Assembly: GCA_026712885.1 (NCBI GenBank)
Contig: JAPOPO010000497.1
Location: 1-7,967 of the forward strand
Length of the DNA: 7,967 nucleotides
Source: Rhodospirillales bacterium
GTDB taxonomy: Bacteria; Pseudomonadota; Alphaproteobacteria; UBA828
Reading direction: 5' to 3'
Part shown: in pieces, positions 1 through 6,204 of the stretch
Position numbering within the stretch: the stretch's first letter is position 1
How the letters are laid out: every line of letters starts with the position of its first letter
Notes under the pieces: generated by a model
The model's database searches: none
The model's input: the letters and a program-made list of their open reading frames with translations, nothing else
Told to the model about the DNA's origin: nothing
Made by a program: the position numbers and the translations under genes

Positions 1-1
1 C

Positions 2-1312
2 CGGCCGGACCTGGTGGGCGACGAGATCGCCGCCGAGCTCTCCGCCCTGCAGGACCGGCTGCCGCCCTTCGAGGCCAAGGCCGCGCGCGCCATCGTGGAA
101 TCCGAGTTCGGCGTGCCCCTGGAGTCACTCTTCAAGGAGTTTACCGACGAGCCCGTGGCGGCGGCCTCCATCGCGCAGGTTCATTATGCGGTCACGGCGA
201 CCGGCGAGCCGGTCGCGGTCAAGATTCTCCGGCCCGGTGTCGAGCGTGCCCTCGAGCGCGACCTAGAGCTGTTCTACTGGCTTGCGGAGCTCGCCGAGCG
301 GGCGCTGCCCTCATGGCGCAGGCTGCGGCCGGTGGAGGTCATCCGCACCTTTGCCCAGAGCGTGATGATCGAGATGGACCTCCGCTTCGAGGCCGCTGCC
401 GCCTCCGAGCTGCGCCAGAACTTCGCCGAGGATCCCGGCTTCCTGGTGCCGGCGGTCGATTGGCAGCGCACCAGCCGCCGGGTGCTCACGCTGGAGCGCG
501 TCGAAGGCATCCCGATCGACGAGCGCGAGGCCCTGGTGGAGGCCGGCCACGACCCCCACGAAGTGTTGGGCAAGGCGGCCGAGGCCTTCTTCAACCAGGT
601 CTTTCGGGACGGCTTCTTCCACGCCGACCTGCATCCCGGCAACCTGCTGGTGGATGCCGACGGCAACGTCGTCGCCGTCGATTTCGGGATCATGGGGCGG
701 CTCGACAACCAGACCCGGCGCTATCTCGCCGAGATGCTCCTGGGCTTCCTGATCGGCGACTACGAGCGCGTCGCCGAGGTGCATCTGGAGGCCGGCTACG
801 TGCCGCGGCGAACCTCGAAGGCGGCGTTCGTGCAGGCGCTGCGGTCCATCGGCGAGCCGATCCTGGGCCGGCCGCTCAACGAGATTTCCATCGCACAGCT
901 GCTCGGCCAGCTCTTCCAGATCACCGAGGCCTTCGAGATGGAGACCCAGCCGCAGCTCCTGCTGCTGCAGAAGACGATGCTCATGGCCGAGGGGCTGACC
1001 CGCCGGCTTACGCCTGACCAGAACATGTGGGTCTTCACCCAGCCGCTGATCGAGCGCTGGGCGCGGGAGCACCTCGGCGTCCAGGCGCGCGTGCGCGACA
1101 TGGCGGAGGAGTTTCTGCAAGCGGCAGGCCGCCTGCCGCGCCTGGCTGCGCGTGCCGAGCGGGTACTGGACGGGCTGGAGGCGGGGGTCTCGCTCTCGCC
1201 CGACACGCTGGAGACGATGGGCGGACGCCGGCGCGGCGCCAGCACGCTGCCAATTCTGCTCGGCGTGATCGCCGCGTTGCTCGCAGGTCTGCTAGCGGTA
1301 CAGCTCATGTAA
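2..1312 (+). CDS. ubiB: UbiB/ABC1-family atypical kinase (ubiquinone biosynthesis), 5' partial
   Basis: The reading frame is open from the first complete codon (position 2), so the gene begins upstream. A GTG at 14 is an internal Val. About 436 residues are visible. UbiB proteins usually have a little over 500, so the N-terminus with the KxGQ motif is missing. Visible motifs are the Ala-rich loop AAASIAQVH (about 158-184), the VAVK lysine (221-223), the catalytic loop HADLHPGN (620-643) and the DFG motif (680-688). A hydrophobic C-terminal segment (about 1241-1309) reads as a membrane helix. The Ala-rich nucleotide loop and HADLHPGN are hallmarks of the ABC1/ADCK/UbiB family. Family knowledge: an inner-membrane-associated ATPase-like accessory factor for ubiquinone biosynthesis, not a proven protein kinase or hydroxylase. 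The methyltransferase gene follows 53 nt downstream on the same strand. The coaBC/dut genes that often follow ubiB are not seen. Confidence 0.9.
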   Translation, partial: RPDLVGDEIAAELSALQDRLPPFEAKAARAIVESEFGVPLESLFKEFTDEPVAAASIAQVHYAVTATGEPVAVKILRPGVERALERDLELFYWLAELAERALPSWRRLRPVEVIRTFAQSVMIEMDLRFEAAAASELRQNFAEDPGFLVPAVDWQRTSRRVLTLERVEGIPIDEREALVEAGHDPHEVLGKAAEAFFNQVFRDGFFHADLHPGNLLVDADGNVVAVDFGIMGRLDNQTRRYLAEMLLGFLIGDYERVAEVHLEAGYVPRRTSKAAFVQALRSIGEPILGRPLNEISIAQLLGQLFQITEAFEMETQPQLLLLQKTMLMAEGLTRRLTPDQNMWVFTQPLIERWAREHLGVQARVRDMAEEFLQAAGRLPRLAARAERVLDGLEAGVSLSPDTLETMGGRRRGASTLPILLGVIAALLAGLLAVQLM

Positions 1313-1365
1313 GGGGGAGCGCGCCGGCCTTGACACGGGCGGCGGGGCGAGGAGAGTGCGGAGCC

Positions 1366-2226
1366 ATGGACGCGGACGCGATCAAGCGCGAAACCGAGCT
1401 GGTGCGGGCCGACTGGGCCGGGCGCGGGCGCCACTGGGACCGGCGGGCGGACGAGATCGCCGAGCAGGCGGCCCGCATGAACGCCCCGCTCATCGAGGCC
1501 GCGGACATCGCACAGGGCCAGCAGGTCTGCGACATCGCCACAGGCGCAGGCGAGCCTGCGCTCAGTGTCGCCGCCCTGGTGGGCGCGGAAGGCCGCGTCT
1601 TCGCCACCGACCTTTGCCCCGAGATGATGCTGGGCGCCCGGCGCCGGGCCGCCGCCCAGGGGCTTCGCAACATCACCTTCAGGACTGCCGACATGCTGGC
1701 GCTCCCCGATGCGGATTCAGTGTTCGACCGGGTGATCTGCCGCTTTGGCCTGATGTTCTGCCCGAATCCTGCGGGCGCCGCCGCCGAGGCCAGGCGCGTG
1801 CTGAAGCCCGGCGGGCGGGTGGCCTATCTGGTCTGGGGCCCGCGCGAGGAGACGACCATGTTCGTCGTCTTCGTCGCTGCCGCCGAGGCCGTGCTGGGCC
1901 CGCTCGATACGGTGGACGACATCGACCTCGCCCGGCCGTTCTCGCTCGGCGCTCCCGGCGCGCTCGCCCAAGCGCTCACCGACGGCGGCCTGAGCGAGAT
2001 CGAGGAGCGCGAGGTCCGCTTCGCGCCTCGGGTTCCGGCAGAGGCGCCCTTCTGGCAGGCCCAATTCGACATGACCTTCGGCCGGGCGCTGGATGGCGCA
2101 GGCGAGGCCAAGGGCCGCGAACTCAGGGAGGCCGTCGCGGCGGGCTTCGAACGCTTGAGAGACGGGGACGAAGTCCCGATGGATGTTCATGTGCGGATCG
2201 GCACAGGCGTGAGGCCGGCACACTGA
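1366..2226 (+). CDS. Class I SAM-dependent methyltransferase (UbiE/Methyltransf_11-like)
   Basis: The product has 286 residues. The ATG at 1366 is preceded by a Shine-Dalgarno-like GAGGAGAG (1349-1356, 9 nt spacing). The frame stays open further upstream, but that part overlaps ubiB and is not protein-like. Rossmann motif I is CDIATGAGEP (about residues 55-64), an acidic residue for the SAM ribose lies in ATDL (80-83), DMLALP is at 109-114, FDRVICRFGLMF (120-131) forms motif IV, and LKPGG (146-150) is the post-motif. This is the UbiE/COQ5-like fold of small-molecule methyltransferases. The substrate cannot be read from sequence. Position behind ubiB hints at quinone or isoprenoid chemistry, but UbiE itself is normally shorter (about 250 aa) and lies upstream of ubiB, so I do not call it ubiE. 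It is probably co-transcribed with ubiB and converges on ydcH. Confidence 0.9.
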   Translation: MDADAIKRETELVRADWAGRGRHWDRRADEIAEQAARMNAPLIEAADIAQGQQVCDIATGAGEPALSVAALVGAEGRVFATDLCPEMMLGARRRAAAQGLRNITFRTADMLALPDADSVFDRVICRFGLMFCPNPAGAAAEARRVLKPGGRVAYLVWGPREETTMFVVFVAAAEAVLGPLDTVDDIDLARPFSLGAPGALAQALTDGGLSEIEEREVRFAPRVPAEAPFWQAQFDMTFGRALDGAGEAKGRELREAVAAGFERLRDGDEVPMDVHVRIGTGVRPAH

Positions 2227-2259
2227 ACCCCTGCCGCAGCCGCCACCGGCATGCCTCAC

Positions 2260-2321
2260 AAATTCAAATGGTAAAACAGCTCGTTACGCGAGACTTGGGC
2301 CGTTCCGAGAAATTTGAACTT
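2260..2321. repeat. Imperfect inverted repeat between convergent genes
   Basis: AAATTCAAAT (2260-2269) pairs with ATTTGAACTT (2312-2321) at 9 of 10 positions across a 42-nt loop. The loop holds a small CTCG/CGAG hairpin (2279-2291), which on the minus strand is followed closely by CTGTTTT. It lies in the 100-nt gap between two converging stop codons and is AT-richer than its surroundings. A bidirectional transcription-end structure is plausible, but the stem is A/T-rich and the loop long, so this is a weak case. Confidence 0.35.
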
Positions 2322-2326
2322 CAGAC

Positions 2327-2515
2327 TTACCCGGAGTGTGCGTGCTCGCCTTCCAGCCGCGCGATCTCGTCCTTGAGCCGGAGTTTCTGGCGCTTGAGCC
2401 CCTGTATGGCAAGAGTATCGCCGCGGCCCGCGAGTGCGTCGATTTCCGCGTTGAGCGACTGATGTTCGGCGCGCAACGCCTCCAGGCGCTGCGCAATCGA
2501 GTCCTGATCGGTCAT
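2327..2515 (-). CDS. YdcH family (DUF465) small coiled-coil protein
   Basis: The product is a 62-residue hydrophilic protein, almost entirely helical. The start ATG (2513-2515) has a strong Shine-Dalgarno AAGGAGGA (2519-2526) three bases upstream, the best ribosome site in the window. The segment LKRQKLRLKDEIARLEGE (about residues 40-57) closely matches the signature of the DUF465/YdcH family (R/K-rich, then LKDEI.RL). The N-terminal half has leucine/alanine heptads (IAQRLEALRAEHQSLNAEI). Family members are short, soluble and abundant in Proteobacteria, with no settled biochemical role. It is last in the minus-strand block, 111 nt after the glutamine synthetase-like gene and separated from it by a hairpin, so it may have its own promoter. 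Confidence 0.88.
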   Translation of the reverse strand: MTDQDSIAQRLEALRAEHQSLNAEIDALAGRGDTLAIQGLKRQKLRLKDEIARLEGEHAHSG

Positions 2516-2604
2516 TCGTCCTCCTTCTCCATTCCGGCGTCGCTGCGTTGCACGGGCTGTCGCCCCGCGCCCATCCGATATAGGGCCTCTCGGCGGGGAC
2601 GGAA

Positions 2605-2622
2605 AGGCGCTTGAGTGCGCCT
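2605..2622 (-). terminator. GC-rich hairpin just after the glutamine synthetase-like gene (possible weak terminator)
   Basis: On the minus strand AGGCGC, a 6-nt loop ACTCAA and GCGCCT form a perfect 6-bp stem. It begins 4 nt past the stop codon of the ligase gene and is followed by TTCC. Position and stem fit a terminator, but the U-tract is only two bases, so read-through into ydcH or Rho-assisted ending is possible. Confidence 0.35.
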
Positions 2623-2626
2623 GCCC

Positions 2627-3985
2627 TCAGATGGTCTCGAAATAGCGCTCGTACTCCCAGGCGCTGACCTGGCTCTTCTGCCAAGTGCGCCAGAGGTCGA
2701 GCTCGGTCCGGCGCGACAGCGTGTAGTGATCGACGAAGCGATCGCTGAAGCTGCGGCGCAGGAAGGCTGAGCCCTCGAAGACATCCACCGCGTCCTCCAA
2801 CGTGGCTGGCAGCTTCGTGTAGCTCTCGTTGAGTGCCGCGTTGCCGGTACAGGGCGGCGGCGGCGCGAGGCCCTGCTCTATACCGTCGAGCCCGGCGGCC
2901 AGCATGCCGCCGATGGCGAGATAGGCGTTGGAATCCGCGCCCGGCAGCCGGTTTTCGAAGCGGGCGCCGTGCGGCACCGGCCGAGTGATCAGCCGCATCG
3001 CTGCACTCCGATTGTCGTCGCCCCAGGATGCGTTCTCGGGCACCCAGTGCTGCCAGTCCCGGCGTCGGAACGAGTTGATGTTGGGCATGCAGAGCGCGAC
3101 CAGCGCCGGCAGATGGTCCAGCTGGCCGGCGGCATACTGCTTCGCGATCTCGCTCGCACCGGCGCCGTCCCAGAAGACGTTCTCCCCGTCCCGCCAGAGG
3201 CTCTGGTGGATGTGCCCGCCGCAGCCCGGCAGGGAAGCATCGAGCTTCGCCATGAAGGTCGCGATCATGCCGCGCTCGGCGCAGAGCTCCTTGAGATAGG
3301 TCTTGGCGCGCATGGCGCCGTCGGCGGCCGCGAGCGCAGGAGCATGGGCCAGCGCAAACTCGATGGCGCCGTAGCCGAGCTCCGTGTGCATCGAAACCAC
3401 CGGCGTCCCCACCTCCTCCATGCGCTGCATGAAGGTCTCGAACACGGCGCGGAGCGCAGGCAGGCGCACCAGGCTGTAGGCGTTTTGTCCGCGCGAGACA
3501 GGCGTGAGCGTCGCGGGCGAAAACGTCGAGGCGTTTTCCTCCACGTAGTAGATGAAGACCTCGTACTCGAGCGCGAAGCGCGGCTCGAAACCCATGGCTG
3601 CAGCCTTGTCCGCAGCACACCGGAGCATCGTGCGCGGGCATTCCGGTGTCATGGTGCCGTCGGCTTCGTGGATATCGAGCACCGCTGCCACCGTGTCCGG
3701 CCGCCAGGGCAGGCGGCAGACGGTGGCGGGATCCGGTTTCCCGTAAACGTCGGCGAAGCCGTTGTCGTAGGACGAGAACGGCGAGAGATAGACATCGTCC
3801 GCCGTGGTCAACCCGTAGATGATGTTCGACCAGCCGATCTCGCTGGAGAGCCCCTTGTCGAGCGCGAGCAGCTTGCCGCGCATCCCGCCGTCGAGCTCCG
3901 GAGTCTCGACCTGGACGAAGCGGACACCTTCGGCGCGCATCTGCTCGCGCACCGCCGCCAATTCCTCGTTCGTCGTCGCGCTCAT
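2627..3985 (-). CDS. Glutamine synthetase-like ligase (probable gamma-glutamyl-amine type)
   Basis: The product has 452 residues, full length for GS type I-like enzymes. Conserved active-site elements, in order, are RGK in the N-terminal beta-grasp (36-38), EYE (140-142, metal ligands), E202 and E209 in HTELGYGAIEF, GCGGHIHQSL (254-263, catalytic-metal His258), NSFRRRDW (304-311), WGDDNR (321-326) with R331, and ENRLPGADSN (344-353). The ATP- and phosphoryl-binding machinery therefore looks intact. Two substrate positions differ from classical GlnA by my alignment: flap Glu327 aligns with Trp314, and Asn264 aligns with Pro253. A Trp in the flap is common in GS-like enzymes that join glutamate to amines. 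The likely reaction is ATP-dependent gamma-glutamylation of an amine or a related amide ligation; the exact substrate is unknown. The start ATG overlaps the stop of the upstream gene (ATGA, 3982-3985), implying translational coupling and shared function. Family confidence is high and specificity is inference. Confidence 0.92.
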   Translation of the reverse strand: MSATTNEELAAVREQMRAEGVRFVQVETPELDGGMRGKLLALDKGLSSEIGWSNIIYGLTTADDVYLSPFSSYDNGFADVYGKPDPATVCRLPWRPDTVAAVLDIHEADGTMTPECPRTMLRCAADKAAAMGFEPRFALEYEVFIYYVEENASTFSPATLTPVSRGQNAYSLVRLPALRAVFETFMQRMEEVGTPVVSMHTELGYGAIEFALAHAPALAAADGAMRAKTYLKELCAERGMIATFMAKLDASLPGCGGHIHQSLWRDGENVFWDGAGASEIAKQYAAGQLDHLPALVALCMPNINSFRRRDWQHWVPENASWGDDNRSAAMRLITRPVPHGARFENRLPGADSNAYLAIGGMLAAGLDGIEQGLAPPPPCTGNAALNESYTKLPATLEDAVDVFEGSAFLRRSFSDRFVDHYTLSRRTELDLWRTWQKSQVSAWEYERYFETI

Positions 3986-5052
3986 TGCGTTGTCCCCACG
4001 CCGGTCGCCGCCGGCTTGTCATAGCCCACGCTGGCATAGGCCTCCACCGGCACGAGTGCAGGATCCTTGTAGACCGACCAGCGGCACACCCCGCCTTGCC
4101 GCGCTTCGGGCCAGGTCGGCGGATCGATCACCCGCGTCGGATAGCCGAAGCGCCCGATCGGCATGCGCTGGTTCAACTGGCAGCAGTGGACGCAGTAGAC
4201 GCAGACGCCTTTCTTGCCCCAGGCCCAGTCGTGGGCCTCAGTGGTCACGGCGAAGCCGTAAGGGGGTTCCATGCGGGGACCCTTCGGGTCCTCGTCGCGG
4301 TAGGTGCGCCCGCCGGAGCCGCAGGGGTCGAAGCTCAGCACCCAGCGGTCGTCCTCCTCGACGATTTCGATGGCGCCCATCCGCCCCCGCCCGCTCAGAT
4401 GGCCGCGCAGGGAGAGCGCGGCGATCAGGATCAGCCGGTGCATCGAGCGGGGCCACGGGTGCGTGGCGGTGTCGTAGACGTCGTAGGTCTCGTACATCGG
4501 CGCCATCAGCTCGTCCCAGAGCGGACCGATGCGGCTCTCGCCGAGATGGCGGACCACGAGATCGAGCATTCCGTAGACCAGATCGCAGCCCCGGTCGTGG
4601 GTCTCGAGCCAAAGCGCGCGGGCGCGCTCCAGGCTCTCGCGGGCCGCGGCCGCATCGCCGGCGCCGCAGGCCGCCTCGACCTCGTCGATCGCGGTGTTGT
4701 AGGCGGCCCAGCCCGCGTGAATGTCGAAAGGCTCGCCGGCCTCGCCCGCCAGCAGCGCCTGCAGCCGGGCCTCGCCTGCCGCGATCGCGCTCTCATCGAC
4801 GCCTTCGGCGCCCAGGTATTCCCTGATCTGGTCGGCCCAAAGCGCATAGAGCTCGTAGCCCTCGCGCGCCTCCTCGACCGTGTGGCGGGCCAGCGCCGCG
4901 GCGTCCGCTAAGCGCCCGTCGTCGAGGGTGGAGGCCGCCAACGCGTAGGAGGACGCGGCGTGCTCTGCCCAACCGCCAGCGCGCACCGGGTGTCCGATGA
5001 TGGGATCGTCCACGAGCGGCCCCGCGGCGCCTCGGATCGCCTCCCCAGCCAC
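3982..5052 (-). CDS. Unassigned conserved-looking protein with C-terminal Cys cluster
   Basis: The product has 356 residues. I chose the GTG start at 5052 because AGGA (5059-5062) lies 6 nt upstream. I cannot assign a function. Residues about 25-215 are rich in alanine, leucine and charge and look mostly helical. No signal peptide or membrane segment is apparent. The C-terminal part (about 225-335) is different: a short beta-like stretch leads into SFDPCGSGGR (240-249), then PYGFAVTTEAHDWAW, then a cluster C284-x2-C287-x2-C290-C291, then RFGYPTRVIDPP (301-312) and C323 in GGVCRWSVYKDP. C244, C284, C287, C290, C291 and C323, with nearby His274 and His289, could bind zinc or an iron-sulfur cluster, or form a thiol active site. 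Codon use is typical for the window. The stop overlaps the start of the GS-like ligase, so the two are probably coupled. It lies 113 nt after the oxidoreductase gene. Confidence 0.85.
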   Translation of the reverse strand: MAGEAIRGAAGPLVDDPIIGHPVRAGGWAEHAASSYALAASTLDDGRLADAAALARHTVEEAREGYELYALWADQIREYLGAEGVDESAIAAGEARLQALLAGEAGEPFDIHAGWAAYNTAIDEVEAACGAGDAAAARESLERARALWLETHDRGCDLVYGMLDLVVRHLGESRIGPLWDELMAPMYETYDVYDTATHPWPRSMHRLILIAALSLRGHLSGRGRMGAIEIVEEDDRWVLSFDPCGSGGRTYRDEDPKGPRMEPPYGFAVTTEAHDWAWGKKGVCVYCVHCCQLNQRMPIGRFGYPTRVIDPPTWPEARQGGVCRWSVYKDPALVPVEAYASVGYDKPAATGVGTTQ

Positions 5053-5084
5053 GCTCTATCCTAGCCGATCTGCAGTCCACCGCT

Positions 5085-5098
5085 CCGCGGCGCCGCGG
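5085..5098. repeat. Perfect 14-nt palindrome upstream of the Cys-rich protein gene
   Basis: CCGCGGCGCCGCGG reads the same on both strands. It lies 33 nt upstream of the GTG start of the 356-aa gene, in the 113-nt gap after the oxidoreductase gene. It could be an operator half-site pair or an RNA hairpin. GC-only palindromes also arise by chance in a genome this GC-rich. Confidence 0.4.
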
Positions 5099-5133
5099 GG
5101 CTGCCTCAGGGTAGGAAATCGCGCGCCATCGGT

Positions 5134-5151
5134 AAAGGCGGCGCCCGCCGC
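5134..5151 (-). terminator. Short GC hairpin with TTT after the oxidoreductase gene (possible weak terminator)
   Basis: On the minus strand GCGGC, loop GGGC and GCCGC form a 5-bp stem, then C and TTT. It begins 15 nt past the oxidoreductase stop. The stem is short and the T-run minimal. If it works, it would separate ridA-oxidoreductase from the Cys-rich gene and ligase. Confidence 0.3.
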
Positions 5152-5165
5152 GGCCCCGTGCCGGC

Positions 5166-6155
5166 TCAGCCGTCGGGCCGCTCCACCGTCAGCACCTGCT
5201 TGCCGACCACGCTGCGGTTGCGGAATCCCTCCAGCGCTGCGGGCGCGTCCTCGAGCGGCAGGCGGCGGGAGACGAGGGGCTTCAGCGCGCCGGCCTCGTA
5301 CCAGCGAAAGAGATCGTCGAAATAGGCGCGGTTCGCGGCGCGATTGCGCCGGGCAAAGGCGCCCCAGGCGACGCCGACCACGCTAATCTCCTTGAGAAGA
5401 ATGATGTTGGTCTTGGCCTCCGCGATGCGGCCGGAGGCGAATCCGATGACCAGCAATCGCCCGTTCCACGCGATGCAGCGCATGGACGTATCGAAGACAT
5501 CGCCGCCCACCGGGTCGTAGATCACATCGGCGCCGCGTCCGTCGGTCAAGGCCTTGATCCGCGCGCGCAGGTCCTCGGTGCGGTAATTGACCAGGTGGTC
5601 GGCGCCATGCTCCCGGGCGCGCGCGAGCTTCTCGTCACTGCTGGCGGCCGCAATCACCGTGGCGCCGAGGCACTTGCCGATCTCCACGGCCGAGAGCCCG
5701 ACCCCGCCCGAGGCGCCCTGGACCAGGAGCGTCTCGCCCTCGGCGAGCGCGCCCCGCCCGACCAGTGCGTGGTAGCCGGTGGCGTAGACCACGGGGAAGG
5801 CCGCTGCGACATCGAAGGGCATGGCATCGGGAATGGGAATGACGCATTCCGCCGGCGCCACCACCTCCTCGGCCATGCCGCCGTAGGACATGTAGGCCAG
5901 CACCCGGGTGCCGGGCGCGGGCGCGTCCACCCCCGGCCCGCACTCGGTGACGATCCCTGCGCATTCGAGTCCGGGGCTGAAGGGGAAGGGCGGTCTGACC
6001 TGATACTTGCCCTCGATCAGCAGGAGATCGGGGAAGTTCACGCCCGTCGCATGCACGGCGATGCGGACGCTGCCGGGCTCGAGCGCCGGGGCCTCCACGT
6101 CTTCGAACGCAAGAGTCTCGGGCGGGCCAAAGGCCTTGCAGAGAACCGCTTTCAT
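5166..6155 (-). CDS. Zinc-free NADPH:quinone oxidoreductase-like MDR-family protein
   Basis: The product has 329 residues, normal for the quinone oxidoreductase branch of the medium-chain dehydrogenase/reductase superfamily. The start is the ATG at 6155 because the protein then opens with MKAVLCKAFGPPETL, the usual family N-terminus. The frame is open to 6302 but that extension is low-complexity and overlaps ridA. No strong Shine-Dalgarno is visible. Key elements are GVNFPD (38-43), PFSPGLECAG (58-67), the nucleotide-binding GASGGVG (147-153, end of a Rossmann strand), YDPVGGD (213-219) and a C-terminal VVGKQVLTV. The structural-zinc cysteine cluster of alcohol dehydrogenases is absent. Expected role: soluble NADPH-dependent reduction of quinones or alpha,beta-unsaturated carbonyls, or in some relatives acyl-CoA or enone intermediates; the true substrate is not readable. 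It follows ridA by 49 nt on the same strand and is likely co-transcribed with it. Confidence 0.92.
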   Translation of the reverse strand: MKAVLCKAFGPPETLAFEDVEAPALEPGSVRIAVHATGVNFPDLLLIEGKYQVRPPFPFSPGLECAGIVTECGPGVDAPAPGTRVLAYMSYGGMAEEVVAPAECVIPIPDAMPFDVAAAFPVVYATGYHALVGRGALAEGETLLVQGASGGVGLSAVEIGKCLGATVIAAASSDEKLARAREHGADHLVNYRTEDLRARIKALTDGRGADVIYDPVGGDVFDTSMRCIAWNGRLLVIGFASGRIAEAKTNIILLKEISVVGVAWGAFARRNRAANRAYFDDLFRWYEAGALKPLVSRRLPLEDAPAALEGFRNRSVVGKQVLTVERPDG

Positions 6156-6204
6156 CGCATCAGGTCTCGTGAATGGAGGGTTGGACGGGCGGGGCGGGCG
6201 TCTC

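Noticed and set aside
311..1120. 269-residue minus-strand open frame antisense to ubiB
   Set aside because: Explained by high GC3 of the UbiB frame; no domain and no ribosome site.
1330..1335. TTGACA hexamer between ubiB and the methyltransferase as a -35 box
   Set aside because: The hexamer is perfect, but no acceptable -10 lies 16-18 nt downstream (GAGAGT or AGAGTG, overlapping the ribosome site). An internal promoter cannot be supported by this alone.
1027..1365. N-terminal extension of the methyltransferase frame into ubiB
   Set aside because: The extension is Arg/Gly-rich shadow of ubiB; the ATG at 1366 has a good Shine-Dalgarno and gives a normal protein.
2577..2582. TATATC on the minus strand upstream of ydcH as a -10 element
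   Set aside because: No matching -35 at normal spacing; kept only as a remote possibility for a separate ydcH promoter.
2969..4024. 351-residue plus-strand open frame antisense to the GS-like gene
   Set aside because: A typical GC-rich antisense frame with His/Arg-rich low-information sequence and no recognisable domain.
2256..4037. 593-residue minus-strand open frame over ydcH and the GS-like gene
   Set aside because: It is a frame-shifted shadow: Arg/Ala-rich without domains, while the neighbouring frame encodes complete GS motifs.
3985..4911. 308-residue plus-strand open frame antisense to the 356-aa gene
   Set aside because: Minus-strand protein has structured motifs and operon-like coupling; the antisense frame is compositional.
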